The notes beneath the pieces are model-generated. The model did not search any database. It worked only from the letters and a program-made list of their open reading frames with translations, and was not told the origin of the DNA. Below are positions 44,819 to 56,239 of a stretch of DNA of 64,000 bases, piece by piece; the stretch's first letter is position 1, and every line of letters begins with the position of its first letter. The translations under genes and the position numbers were made by a program. The DNA is from Arthrinium phaeospermum. Taxonomy: Eukaryota; Ascomycota; Sordariomycetes; Amphisphaeriales; Apiosporaceae. Location: positions 2,852,001 to 2,916,000 of the forward strand of contig QYRS01000008.1 of the NCBI GenBank assembly GCA_006503535.1, written 5' to 3'.

Positions 44819-46529
44819 ATGTCCTTCGCTCATCTGCGCTTCTTTAGCAGGTGTGCAGCACGAGTCCAACTCCCACGCAGAGCAACGCCCTCCTCAATCC
44901 AAGTCTTCCTACCGACAATCCGGACATCGCACCAACGGTATTACTCCTCGTCGCCTTTTCGTTCCTCCACGACAAAGCCTCGTACGATCCCCGCCCCCAC
45001 CATGACGATGGACGTCGACAAGATCCTCGCGGGCAAGTACCCCGCCAAGGCGCACGCCGCGCGCGTCGCCGACTACATCCGCAGCAAGACGGACGCCACG
45101 GGGATCCTGTACCTCGAGGGCGCGGCCTCGGGGCTGCTCGAGGACTGCGACGAGCCGGTGCCCTTCCGCCAGCGCCGCGCCTTCATGTACCTGACGGGCA
45201 TGGACGACGTCGCCGACAGCTACCTGGTCCACGACATGGCCAGCGGCCACACCACCCTCTTCATCCCGCCCGTCGACCCCGAGGAGGTCATCTGGTCCGG
45301 CCTGCCCCTCTCCACCGACGACGCCCTCGCCCGCTACGACGTCGACGCCGTCCTGCCCTCGACCGAGCTGAACGCGACCCTCGCCCGCCTCGGCGCCGCG
45401 CAGAAGGACTCGAAGAAGAACACCGTCTTCGCCATCGCCGACCGCGTCGCGTCCCACGTCAGCTTCCTCGAGTTCGACGACAAGAACTTCAGCCTGCTGG
45501 GCGAGGCCGTCGACGAGTGCCGCGTCGTCAAGGACGAGTACGAGATCGCCCTCATCCGCAAGGCCAACATGGTCAGCGAGGCCGCCCACCAAAAGGTCAT
45601 GCAGGCCGTCCGGACCGCCACCAACGAGTACGAGCTCGAGGGCCTGTTCCTGGGCGAGTGCTACAAGAAGGGCGCCAAGTTCCAGGCCTACCCCAGCATC
45701 GTCGCCAGCGGGCGCTCCGCCGCCACGCTGCACTACGTCCACAACAACAAGGAGATGCCCGGCGGCAAGGACCTGCTGTTGCTCGACGCCGGTTGCGAGT
45801 GGAAGCTGTATGCTTCGGATATTGTGAGTTTGCCCTGAGTACGCGACCTGATAGAAGGATGTCAGGGACTAACCCCACCGACAGACGAGAACCTTCCCCA
45901 TCTCGGGCAAGTTCACCAAGGAGTCGCGCGCCATCTACGACATCGTCCTCAAGATGCAGCTGGACTGCATCGCCATGCTCAAGGAGGGCGTCGCCTGGGA
46001 CGACGTGCACCTGCTGGCCCACAAGATCGCCATCGACGGGCTGCTGGACCTCGGCATCCTCAAGGGCGACAAGGACGCGATCCTCCAGGCGCGCACGAGC
46101 GCCGCCTTCTTGCCCCACGGTCTCGGCCACTACCTGGGCATGGACACGCACGACACGGGCGGCCACCCCAACTACTCGGATCCGGACCCCCTATTCCGGT
46201 TCCTGCGGGTGCGCAGGAACCTGCCGGCCGGTAGCGTCATCACCGTCGAGCCTGGTATCTACTTCTGCGACTTCATTATCCGGCCATACCTCAAGGACCC
46301 CAAGCACGCTCAGTACATTGACGAGAAGGTCCTGGACAAGTACTGGGACGTTGGTGGTGTTCGGTAAGTTTCTTTGCTGCTTGCAATCCGTATTTACGAA
46401 GCATGTTTGCTAATTACATGGATGCGTAGTATCGAGGACAATCTCCTGATCACCAAGGACGGTTGTGAGAACTTGACCGACTGCCCCAAGAACCCGGATG
46501 AGTTGGAGAAGATTATCACGGGGGCTTAG
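44819..46529 (+). CDS. PEPP: Xaa-Pro aminopeptidase (prolidase, M24B family)
   Basis: Exons 44819-45823, 45885-46363 and 46430-46529; all GT-AG with matching phases. It releases N-terminal residues next to proline, using two metal ions. Metal ligands are visible in order: [12 protein letters not shown] and the following ITRTFP (two Asp), [15 protein letters not shown] (His), ITVEPGIY (Glu) and IEDNLLIT (Glu). The conserved start [12 protein letters not shown] of the fungal PEPP group is present. There are two plausible starts. ATG 45002 ([16 protein letters not shown]) gives the usual cytosolic form. ATG 44819 adds 61 residues rich in Arg and Ser ([18 protein letters not shown]), like a mitochondrial presequence. 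Confidence 0.93.
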
Positions 46530-46907
46530 GCGTAAAACAGGAATGTCTACGGTAAAGGGGTTTCATCGCACGGCGTTTTTGATACCTGATGAGTCATGAC
46601 CAATATCGCATTATCTACAAGTCTATCTCTTTCAACCAAACCGTTCCAATCGTTCCTAGCCAGGACGACCGCGTAACATATTCCCCATTGTCGGAATGCT
46701 CCAATTCGTAAATGATTCATATGCTCATCCTATCACGTCTGTCCCTTGAAATCACTGCTCCCACCAAATTATGCCGTATAAACACTTTGTGTTATTGGCA
46801 TAATGCTTATTCCAACGTTTATCCCGTTAATTTTAGAATACCCGATTGGAGTAACAGCCCTATCGATTATACCAGGAGCAGCGCTATCGCCATCAAGGGA
46901 TACTACA

Positions 46908-48038
46908 CTACACGGACATCTTCATGGCGATGGACTTGTGGGGGTCGTAGCCCTGGATGGAGAAGTCCTCGACCTGCCAGCCGTCGATGCTGCCGTTCTT
47001 GGGCTTGGCGATGTCGAGGCGGGGGAAGGGGCGGGGCTCGCGCTCGAGCTGGGTGCGCAGGGCGTCGACGTGGTCGACGTAGACGTGGGCGTCGCCCATG
47101 ACGTGCGTGAGGCTGCCGGGGACCAGGTCGCAGACGTGGGCCAGCATGTGGGTCAGGAGGGCGTAGCTGGCGATGTTGAAGGGGACGCCGAGGCCCATGT
47201 CGCAGGAGCGCTGGTAGAGCTGGCAGTGGAGGTGGCCCTTGGGTTTGGGTGCTTCTTTCTCTTCTTTTGACTCCTCTTCTTGTGATGTTGATGTGGAGGA
47301 GGCCTCATTGTCTGTGCGGCTGCTCCGCGGGTAGGAGACGTAGAACTGGGCGAACATGTGGCAGGGCGGCAGCACCATCTCCTTCATGGCCTTGGGGTTC
47401 CAGGCGCTCAGGATGAGGCGGCGGTCGTGGGGGTTGGTGCGCAGCTTGTGCACGATCTCGGCGAGCTGGTCGACGCCCTGGCCCGTATAATCCGTGTCGC
47501 AGTCGACGTAGTCGGCGCCGAAGTGGCGCCACTGGAAGCCGTAGACGGGGCCCAGGTCGCCCTCGGCGCGGTGGGTGAGCCCGAGGCCGTCGAGGAAGGC
47601 GCGCGAGCCGTTGCCGTCCCAGATCTTGATGCCGGCGTCGCTCAGGGGTTTGGAAGAGGTCGAGCCCGAGATGAACCAGAGGAGCTCGGCGATGACGGCC
47701 CGGGTGAAGACGCGCTTGGTGGTGAGGAGGGGGAGGATGGGTTGCGGGTCCGATGTGCCGTCGGCGGCGGGGGCGTGGAGGGCGAATTTCAGCGGGCGCG
47801 GGGCGAAGATGGAGTAGGTGCCGGTGCCGGTCCTGGAGTGTTGGGAGTGGCTGTCAGCTGGTGGTCTTTCATGGCCGTTTCTCGACAACGTCGTTGTTCT
47901 CTACGGGAAGAAAGGAGTATTGGGGAGAGTGGGGGATGGGATGTACCTGTCGGGCCGGCGCTCGCCGTGGTCCAAGATCTCGCGGACGAGATCGAGGTAT
48001 TGGTATTCCTCATGTGTCCTGGGGTTCGTGGAGCCCAT
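46908..48038 (-). CDS. CDC21: Thymidylate synthase
   Basis: Exons in transcript order 48038-47947 and 47832-46908 (338 aa; 114-nt intron, phase 2). It converts dUMP to dTMP with methylene-tetrahydrofolate. Family motifs: [20 protein letters not shown] at the start, [43 protein letters not shown], the catalytic Cys in [32 protein letters not shown] and HVYVDHV. A charged insertion of about 30 residues ([19 protein letters not shown]) lies between the catalytic strand and the QLYQRS motif, where many fungal enzymes have extra sequence. The gene is single and complete. Confidence 0.97.
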
Positions 48039-48633
48039 TTTGACGTCTAATTGATTGTGTCGCGAATGTATATACTATCGCTTCCGGTGTCGTGGTGGTG
48101 GTGAATGGGCATGGGAAAATGACAGTCGATCCAATTAACGCGACACGCGACAAAAGTCCAGGAGGCACAGGTAGCGCGTTGAGGGGCCGCTAATGCAGGG
48201 CAGGGTTCCTGGTCTTCAGCGCTTGCTGGCGCTAGCCGTGTAATTGGTCCTTGGTGGGAGCCCGCTACGGGATGACTTCAGACTGAGACATGCAGAGCTC
48301 GTCCCGCCGTGCATGGCTAGTACGGGCGAGATGGGATGCAGAGACGTCATTCGGCATCAGAAGTCAGCGTTGGCAATGCATCTGGTACGGTGTAGGTTAC
48401 CGCCTATGGCCTGGGAACCTGTTAAATCTGTCCAGAAGCCGACGGATAATCGGTACAACGATATGTCTTAACAAAATCTAAATATAGGGAGCCTACATTG
48501 ACGAGACGTTACAATTGGACACGGATTCATAGTCACCAATCAAAAATACTTGATCTAGTTGATTCGAAGATTGCATTTGCTTGGGTATCATTAGGGACTA
48601 TAAGAAATATACTAGAGAAATAAGCATCTCAGC
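48039..48633. other. Intergenic region
   Basis: No gene seen between the thymidylate synthase start and the 3' end of the next leftward gene. Confidence 0.45.
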
Positions 48634-48945
48634 TCAGCGCAGCGCCTCCTTGAGGCCCTGCCTGGCCCGCTCGAGCCCACTTACCAGCGATTCGCGGACG
48701 CGCTTGGAGCCCGACTTGACGAGGGGGGTCCACTGGATGGGCGCCCGGGTCTTGCAGCCGTGGGGGCAGGGCTCGTCGAGATGGGCCCGGAGCGACTGCG
48801 CGACGAAGGGGTCGAGGTCTTTCACGTCGCCGCAGTGCGGCGCCCGCGAGCAGGTGCCGCGGTCGAAGCGCGGGCAGTACTGCGTGATGGGCTTCATGGC
48901 CGCGTGGGTCCGGCAGGGGTACCAGATGGTCTGCTCGATGCACAT
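48634..48945 (-). CDS. Small Cys-rich hypothetical protein (103 aa)
   Basis: A single GC-rich frame. Cys and His pairs suggest a zinc-binding fold: MCIEQTIWYPCRTHAA, QYCPRFDRGTC, RAPHCGD and PCPHGCK. A basic helical C-terminus follows (KRVRESLVSGLERARQGL). No signal peptide or membrane segment. I do not recognise the family. Confidence 0.65.
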   Translation of the reverse strand: MCIEQTIWYPCRTHAAMKPITQYCPRFDRGTCSRAPHCGDVKDLDPFVAQSLRAHLDEPCPHGCKTRAPIQWTPLVKSGSKRVRESLVSGLERARQGLKEALR

Positions 48946-51883
48946 GGTGGCTTCGTTTCTGTTCTCTGTCTTCTCTGTCTTCTCTTATTCTTTTATCTCC
49001 GATGACTTACTTAAAGGCAAGGGAATAAAACTTGAGATACTTAGCTCGGTTTAGGTAGAATGGTCATCTGTTTGATGCGATCCCTTGATGGTGAAAGAGA
49101 CCAGTTGTGTTGTCTTCGATGCTGGAGCAGAGGGTCAGTCAATTGGTACGTGGCGAGGAGAGGCGGTCTTTAATAGGGCGCCAGCGCTCTGATGTTGAAA
49201 GCGCGCTCTCGAGAACAAGATCACATTGTCTGTTTGTTCAAGTCAAATTGCGATTTCCGGTTGGCAAAGAATGGGAACAATGCTTGGTCTTCCCGGAACC
49301 GCTTCGTCCGTGCCGTCCGTTCATCGTCAATGGGCATTGTCCGTCTCTCGAAACCACGTCATCGGGGCTTGCCAAGTACAATTGTTCACCTTGGTCCGTT
49401 GGCAAAAAGCGTTCCTTTGCGTGCCGTCCTAGCCAAGAACGTCGCCCTCGCTCATTGATGTCAGGTCGACATGACCGCGTCAGTTTCGAATGCACGTTCA
49501 AGACGCCCTGTCCTCCATCAAAGGACGATGCGTTTTCAGCGCGTTGTTACATCCGGAGAGTAAGCTGCACATACACACCACACCGTCTCGGTAGGTCCTA
49601 GGACCTACACGCAGCTTCTCAGATTTCTCAGAATAGAGAAGAGGCGCTCGTGAGCCAGGCCAATGGTGAGTAATGTATGTAGTTGATCCTGCTCTTGGGG
49701 GAGTTGGGAGCTCTTTCCCAGCCAGCCAATTTCTTCCATGGTGGCGCCGTTGATCTCCCCGGTGCTAACCCAATCTCTAAGCAAAGCCACCCCTAAGGGA
49801 CCCCTGTACTCCCCGAATCGTGCATAGGCGAGCTGGGAGGGCTGAAGCCGGAAATGGGGAAAAGGCCGGGGAGGCGATGGCCGCCTCTGCATTACACATC
49901 CGTCATTTTGTGCAACGGTCGGTCAGCCAGCCATGCTGCAGTATTCCCGCGAGACTTTATGCATGCGCCCCTGCTTACTTGCATTCCATCCAGTCTCTGG
50001 GTAAAGATAAGCTGCGTACGTGATCAAGCTTCGTCCTTTCCATTTGGAACCGGGCTGCATTGCTTGCCTACATGCATGTGGTATTGGATGTTGGATTTAG
50101 GCGGTAATATGTAAGTACATGTATGTTGTATGCGTGGGGGTTTCTTTCAGGCCATCGGTCCCGGGAGGGGTGGGACCGACTCGCCGAACCACCAACACTT
50201 GGCACAGATTTGCAACTCTTCATTGCATGTCCCCAAATAGAAAATGTGCATCACTGTGCATACCACCTCCAAGCGCGGCCTTCCTGGTCGGTCAGAGCTC
50301 CAGTCCATTCCGAGCCGGAGATTGGTGGCTGTTCACCGCCTGTCGTGCAAGTCGGTTGGCCAAGAAATCCCCGACACGGCATGTCGCTTGGCAACCACGC
50401 CGACTCGTCGAGGCAGGGCAAACAACTGCAAGCCCCGAGCCATGCCGAAGCGAGAGGAGACAAGTTGCTAGCTACCTCTGCTTTACGATGCAACGAGGTT
50501 CTCAAAAAGCCACCAGGATCAACCAGGCAATTTCGGCACCAGATCTTGGTAGCACAGCTTCGATCAGCGGTATAGTGTAGACTCTAAACCGTCCCAAACT
50601 CACGCCTCGTGGCCTGCGTACACGACTTCCCAGCTGGCCGGTTACGCTTTCATAGCCTGGTCTAGTGGTCATCTAGACGCGCAGCTAAGCTACACTGCTA
50701 ACCTGCCTCAACTGTCCCAAACAGGCAGTCACATGCCGGTGCCGAAACAGACGGTTGGCTGCACTGGGGCTGTACTGGGGCTGCACTTGGGAGGAAGCCA
50801 CCCGCCATCCCAACTGCACATATGCAGACGTTCTGGTGTGCAGACCATCCATACCAGTTATACTCCCTGTTTGGTATGCCGTCTGATAGGTCCATCAACG
50901 ATGCCAGGACGATTTCTCCGCACATCGGGTCCGAGAGAGAGGAAGAGGGTGTGTGGGAGAGATCGTGAGCTCAGAGACGCGAACACCGCTGGACCAGTGC
51001 TCGATCACAAGCTACAGTCTAACCAACATCCCAGCCTCCTCCGCTTCGACATGCTCGCGGCAGGATCTGATGAGTGTCCAAGGTTAGTCTCAATCCTCCG
51101 ATGGAATCTTGCGGCCAAGCTACCGACGTGCGAAGTCAAAGACCTGCCTGCTACCCTGAGCATTGCCTGCTTGGCTTGGTAAGCAGTCATCAACGGCCAA
51201 CGACGACCCCGGTGATGTACCCTGTCACCCATGCGCTTGCTTCCAGTGACAAGTTGACACCCGCGCGCCTCTGCCAGCCCAACTCGCCTGCTCCCTCAGG
51301 ATGATAGACTCGCGTCGGACCCATGCCCATGACTGGGCCTACCCGTCCTGGCTGGCCATCCCGGATACCAATCATCAAGCCTAGGCAGCACGAGCAGCAC
51401 CCCACACCCTCTTTTCTTTTACGGCTGACTTGATAGTAATCCCCCTCCACTGCCCTTCCTGGCCAAAGTTGGCTTGGGAGTACCTCTGGCTCTCGGCCCT
51501 TGCTGGAACCGCGCCTCGCCGCTGGTCTCGCTCGCCCTATCGCATGGGTAGGAGAGAGATACATGAGCATATGTGTGGGAGGGGTCGTGTGTGTTGGCCA
51601 AATGAAACTCTTCGCCTTCTCATAAACCTATGCACCCCGGGGCTCTATTTCTGACTTGCTTCCTGCCTTGCGGACATTTTTCATTGCCGATTCTACGTTC
51701 GTTCCATGTGGCCCTCCTTCCTGCTTCTCCTCTAAGAAGACCCATCCTGCATCTGTCATTCTTTCATCTGTTGTTATCGTCGTGTCGTGTCGTAATCGAT
51801 ATTTTCAAATAGACAGCCCTCCTCCTCTTCTGTCTTCTGTTGATTACAGAAGCTACATGACAGACGCCGCGAACTGAGGCAAT
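48946..51883. other. Long intergenic region
   Basis: Nearly 3 kb without a gene I can support. Several short frames exist on both strands (for example 49107-49601 and 50119-50580), but they lack motifs, good starts and coding-type composition. The last 300 bases before 51884 are CT-rich and are probably the promoter of the P450 gene. Confidence 0.5.
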
Positions 51884-54125
51884 ATGGCCGCAGCACCTAT
51901 CATTGCCATTGTTGCGTTGTTGCTTTACGTCGTGTTCCTCAAGAAGAAGGAGCATGACCGAAACAAGATACCCCCGGGGGCTCGACCTCTTCCCGGCCCC
52001 AAGGGTAAGTCCATCTCAACCCTTGCTGCCTTTGCCTCGACCGCGACTGCTTGGCAAGAAAACACTGACTGACGGAACAATCAGGCCTCCCCTTAATAGG
52101 TCGCATCCATGATGTCCCCGCCGAGAAGACGTGGCTCAAGTTTTATGAATGGAGCAAGGTGTACGGCCCCATCTACCAGATGGAGATCTTTGGCTCCGTC
52201 CATGTATGGATCTCGTCCGAGGCCATTGCTCACGACTTGCTGTCGCGGCGGGCCCTCATCTACTCGGATCGTCCCATGATTCCCAATCTGCCCAACAACC
52301 GAACCGGCGGAGAGTATCTCGCCCTCCACGGTCGCAATGGTAGGCTCTTGTCCACCAGGAAGGACCCTTGACGGGATACCTTCATTCAGTCGGATTGGCT
52401 AATGACGCTCCTATAGATACGTGGAAGAGGCAACGGAAGCTGGCCCAGCACCTGATGGCGCAGTCGGCCAACGCCTCGTTGCACAACTACCCCTCCAAGG
52501 AGCGCGACCGCTTCCTGTACCTGCTGTCCAAGGACGCCTCGCAGTACCGCGAGTACATCGAGCAGTTCACGGCCCGGACAGTGTCGCGGCTCTCGTGGGG
52601 CAGCCCACACCCAGCCAACCTGCTGCGTGAGACCACCTTCGGCCTGCTCGAGACCATCTCCCCCTCGGGTGCCTTGCCAAACGTCATCTCGTGGCTCATG
52701 CACGTGCCCTACTTCATGTCGCCCTGGAAGCAGAAGGAGCACGCCCGCCACGAGATCGAGGCCGGCCTGTTCAAGAGCAGCGTCAAGTACGTGCGCGACG
52801 GCGTCGACAGCGGCACCGCCGACCCCAGCTTCGTCCGGACCTTCATCGACACCCTCACCAAGCCCGGCGACGGCGCCAAGTGGGGCGAGGAGGCCGAGGC
52901 GACGTACGTGGTGGGCCAGATGGCCATTGCCGGCGCCCTGACGATCGGCAGTCCCATCCAGAGCTTCCTGCTGGCCATGCTGCACTTCCCCGAGTGGCAG
53001 CACAAGCTGCAGCAGGAGATTGACGAGACGTGCCATGGCCGGTGCCCCGAGTGGGAGGACCGCGAGAAGATGCCGTTGCTGCGCGCCGTCGTCAAGGAGG
53101 TCATTCGCTGGCGGCCGCCCGTCCCCACCGGTGAGTTCTTTTCATTAACTGCCTTCCTATCTGAAGTTTCTTCTTGGTGTCTAACATTTCTCGCTTAGGC
53201 ATCCCGCATGCTGTTGAGAAGGACGATGTCTACAACGGCTACTTCATCCCCGCCGGCGCCACGATTCACGCCATGGAATGGTGAGTCTTGATTCTTGATT
53301 CTGCCTCTACTATTGCTCCCACACGTGAATCTTCAAACTTCAAACGCTGTCACATGCATGCTGCCAGTACATTTGCCACCAAACTCTCGGACCTCCGAGA
53401 ATGAACTAGGTTTTCCCTTTCAGACGAAAGCTGACACTCGCCACCAGGGGTATCTCCCGCGACGAGGCCACGTACCCCGACCCCGAGACCTTCAACCCGG
53501 CCCGCTGGCTCGAGCCCAAGTACCCGACCTACAAGGAACCCCTGACCATGCACCCGAACCTGGCCGGCTTCTCCCAGTTCGGCTTCGGGCGGCGCACGTG
53601 CCAGGGCGTCCCCATTGTCGAGATGGACCTGTTCCTGGCCATGGGCGGCATGGCCTGGGCTTTCCGCATCCAGAAGAAGCGCAACCCGGACGGCACCGAG
53701 GTGCCCGTTCACTGGAACGACTTTACGCCCTGCTGATTGCCAAGCCCGCGCCCTTCGAGTTCGACCTGGTCGCCCGCTCCGAGGCGACGGCGCGCGCAGT
53801 AAACGGGATGTGGGAGAGCGGCAAGGGCGACGACGACGAGGAGGTCGAGCGGGCGGCGGAGCTCGAGCGCAAGATTACCGAGGACCGTCGGCGCGAGGCC
53901 ATGGCGCGTGTCGCTGTCGCGGCTTCGGCCGATGCGGCGACGGAAGAGAAGGAGGTCATTGCTACCGATGACGACGATGCCTGTTCTGTCGGGGGCAGCG
54001 ATACGTCAGGCGGCAGCAGTGGGTTGGCGAACGGGGTGACGCCCAAGACGGCGAGCTCGTTAAGCAGCACGTCGAGCGTGAGCGACTTTCCGCAGTTGCG
54101 GGCGGATGCGGAGATTTGGTCATAA
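51884..54125 (+). CDS. Cytochrome P450 with frameshift after the heme motif
   Basis: Exons 51884-52004, 52085-52339, 52417-53130, 53199-53280 and 53448 onward. An N-terminal anchor (APIIAIVALLLYVVFL) and proline hinge (PPGARPLPGPKG) are followed by the I-helix region (GQMAIAGALTIGSP), ExxR (KEVIRWRPP) and the heme loop FGFGRRTCQG with Cys442. The layout resembles the OrdA-like microsomal P450s. In frame, the protein stops at 53736 after 486 aa. One base missing near 53728 would extend it through LLIAKPAPFEFDL, the usual P450 end, plus an acidic tail to 54125. The shortened form still holds every catalytic motif. Either an assembly error or a real truncation. Substrate unknown. Confidence 0.85.
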
Positions 54126-54869
54126 TCTTTGAGGTTGAGGGGGAGAAAATGATTTGGCGGCTAGAGAAAGATAGACATCTCGCAATTAGAAGAGAGCAAG
54201 TAAGGAAGGGGGGAGGAGGAAGGACGAGAAGAAGATGTCGATTTTGAAGCATGATACACCCCTTTACTACCGCGACGCGACGCGACCGCGCGATGGTCGG
54301 TAGAATGTGCGATCTCTTATTTATTTTAGTTTCACTTGGAATATATTTGGCAGTTTACTTACTTGACTTTTGTTACGTGTCGTGCTTCGATATTGAACGG
54401 TGGGTCTCTCGTCAGCTCGAGGTTGCGAGACTACTGTCATGATTAGAGTGCTCGCTTCGCGGCCATGACCACAACTTCATGCGAGGGTGTTGAAAATGCA
54501 AGTAAGCAGCGCCTACAAGCTCAAGTTCATCGCGCGTTCAATTCATGATGGTATGCCAGAGTACCAGTGTATCCATTCCCTTTTCCGTTCTAGACTAAAC
54601 ATGTGTTCTGTCGTGAGAGCCTTCAGTTGCCGCAATCCGGGGCTTGTCATCTCAGTAGTGTTCCTTCGTATCCCCGTCCAGCAAATTCCATCTTGTCTCG
54701 TTATCCTTCGGATCATCGTACAGTGGTTGACTCCATTCGTTCTCGATTACTCCGTTCGTTCTCAATTACTCCATTTGTTCTTGATTACTCCATTCGTTCT
54801 CGATTAAGCGTCTTGGCGACTCTCAGCTTCACCGTCGAGATATTGACGGGGACCATCTCCGTATCGGAC
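54126..54869. other. Intergenic region with tandem repeat
   Basis: Convergent spacer between the P450 gene and the next leftward gene. It contains the 19-bp tandem repeat listed separately; no gene seen. Confidence 0.5.
54731..54806. repeat. Tandem repeat, 4 x 19 bp
   Basis: Four head-to-tail copies of a 19-bp unit (CTCCATTCGTTCTCGATTA), at 54731, 54750, 54769 and 54788. Copies 1 and 4 are identical. Copies 2 and 3 differ only by transitions (A/G and C/T). Confidence 0.9.
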
Positions 54870-55709
54870 TCAAGAATTCGTCGAGTCGCTGCTTCGGTTG
54901 ATCCACATGGTCACATGGAAGAAGTCACCGCTGGGATGGGAAGTTCCACGCGCCTTGATGGTGACTGGATAGAACAGCTCTACTCCGGGCCCCAGGCGCT
55001 GCTCGCATCGCCTGTGAAACATGCGCTCGGCGAGCATCCAGGCGCCGTGTCCCTGGACTATGGTGGTGACGCAGTCGCCGGGCAGAGCTTCCCAGACAAG
55101 GGGCGGGTGGTTCTCGAAGGCACTAGCGTCCTGTCGCTCGAAGGTCTCCTCGCCGTCATTCTCTTCGTCACCCTCCCCGTCCTCATCCCGCTCAGGCGAT
55201 AGTACGAGTTTGTCGATGAACTTGTCTAGAGGGTCGGCAAGGGGGTCATTGTTGTCCTCATTGGTGGCGGGAACGCCGGTGCCGCCGATGATACAAGCAG
55301 GAATCTGTCCCTCGCGAAGCTTCTGGAACGTGACGGAGTACATGGGCAGGTCGGAATGGAGTTCGAGATGGAGCTCGCGGCGGTACTTGGTAAGAAGCGT
55401 GTCGGAATAGTCTCCGATGCGCTCGACGACCCGGTTGAGGAACTTCTCGGTCGCGACGGCAGTAGCGTCGATTCCCTCGGCTGTGGCAGTAATGCCGACG
55501 TCTGGTTCCGGAAGGGCCGTCCAAGTGGCCGTAGGAAGGGGCCGGTAATGGATGCGGTCGGTGAGTCGTGAACCCCGATCTCCCTCTTTGGGCTTCGGCG
55601 TGAGTTTGCTGATGAAGTTGTCCAGCACTGCGAGCTCGGCGGGAGTGTAGGGTAGATTGCCGTAGCCACCACCATCTGCTGCTGTTTCAACCTCAGCGCG
55701 ATTCGCCAT
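54870..55709 (-). CDS. Hypothetical acidic protein (279 aa)
   Basis: A single frame. The ATG at 55709 (MANRAEVETAADGG) is preferred over one 59 codons upstream, because the upstream part is Ser/Pro-rich and reads like a leader. Segments include YTPAELAVLDNFISKLTP, NRVVERIGDYSDTLLTKY, an acidic stretch (DEDGEGDEENDGEE) and a C-terminal part with GDCVTTIVQGHGAWMLAERM. No known motif, signal peptide or membrane helix. Family not recognised. Confidence 0.65.
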   Translation of the reverse strand: MANRAEVETAADGGGYGNLPYTPAELAVLDNFISKLTPKPKEGDRGSRLTDRIHYRPLPTATWTALPEPDVGITATAEGIDATAVATEKFLNRVVERIGDYSDTLLTKYRRELHLELHSDLPMYSVTFQKLREGQIPACIIGGTGVPATNEDNNDPLADPLDKFIDKLVLSPERDEDGEGDEENDGEETFERQDASAFENHPPLVWEALPGDCVTTIVQGHGAWMLAERMFHRRCEQRLGPGVELFYPVTIKARGTSHPSGDFFHVTMWINRSSDSTNS

Positions 55710-56239
55710 GTTGGTCGTGTTGATCGTTGCAAGTGGTGGGTTGGTGTGACTTGGTTGAACTTGAATGAGGAACTTGGGGGGTGAACCTGGAAAGCGTGAT
55801 GGAGGCGACGATGAGCTTGGATGATCAGATGAACTTGACCACTGCCAAAAAGTAGATCCAGTTCGTTCGCGATGCTCGAAATACACTCAGAGAAACAAGA
55901 AGGGAAAGTAAGTTTGGGCTGGAGTGATGTTCTTGGTTGTTGACCAAATGAGAGGGTTGGCTGCGATCAATGTGGATGGAATTGATTAGGCCAAGACCCT
56001 CGAGCTGGATCCATGGATCGTTGGCATTCGAATAAATTGTCTGCAGTGATTGTTCTGATTGTTCAATTGTCAAGTAAAGGTGAAGGAGTGGTCAGTGGAT
56101 CCGCTGTGTTCATGACATCCCACAACAGAACAATCAATCTTCAGTCTTGGAGCTTCATGAGCTCCAGTACCCACCCTAAATACACCTAGACAATCCCCCA
56201 GTTAAGACCGAACCTCATCACCTTCCCATCCTCCCAGCA
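55710..56239. other. Intergenic region
   Basis: No gene supported; upstream region of the hypothetical acidic protein and 3' flank of the second P450. Confidence 0.45.

Noticed and set aside
49107..49601. Plus-strand frame of 164 codons in the long spacer
   Set aside because: No motif, Cys/Arg/Ser-biased, overlaps other frames equally long on both strands; no good start context.
50119..50580. Two overlapping plus-strand frames of about 150 codons
   Set aside because: Both frames are equally open and neither shows domain, signal or splice evidence.
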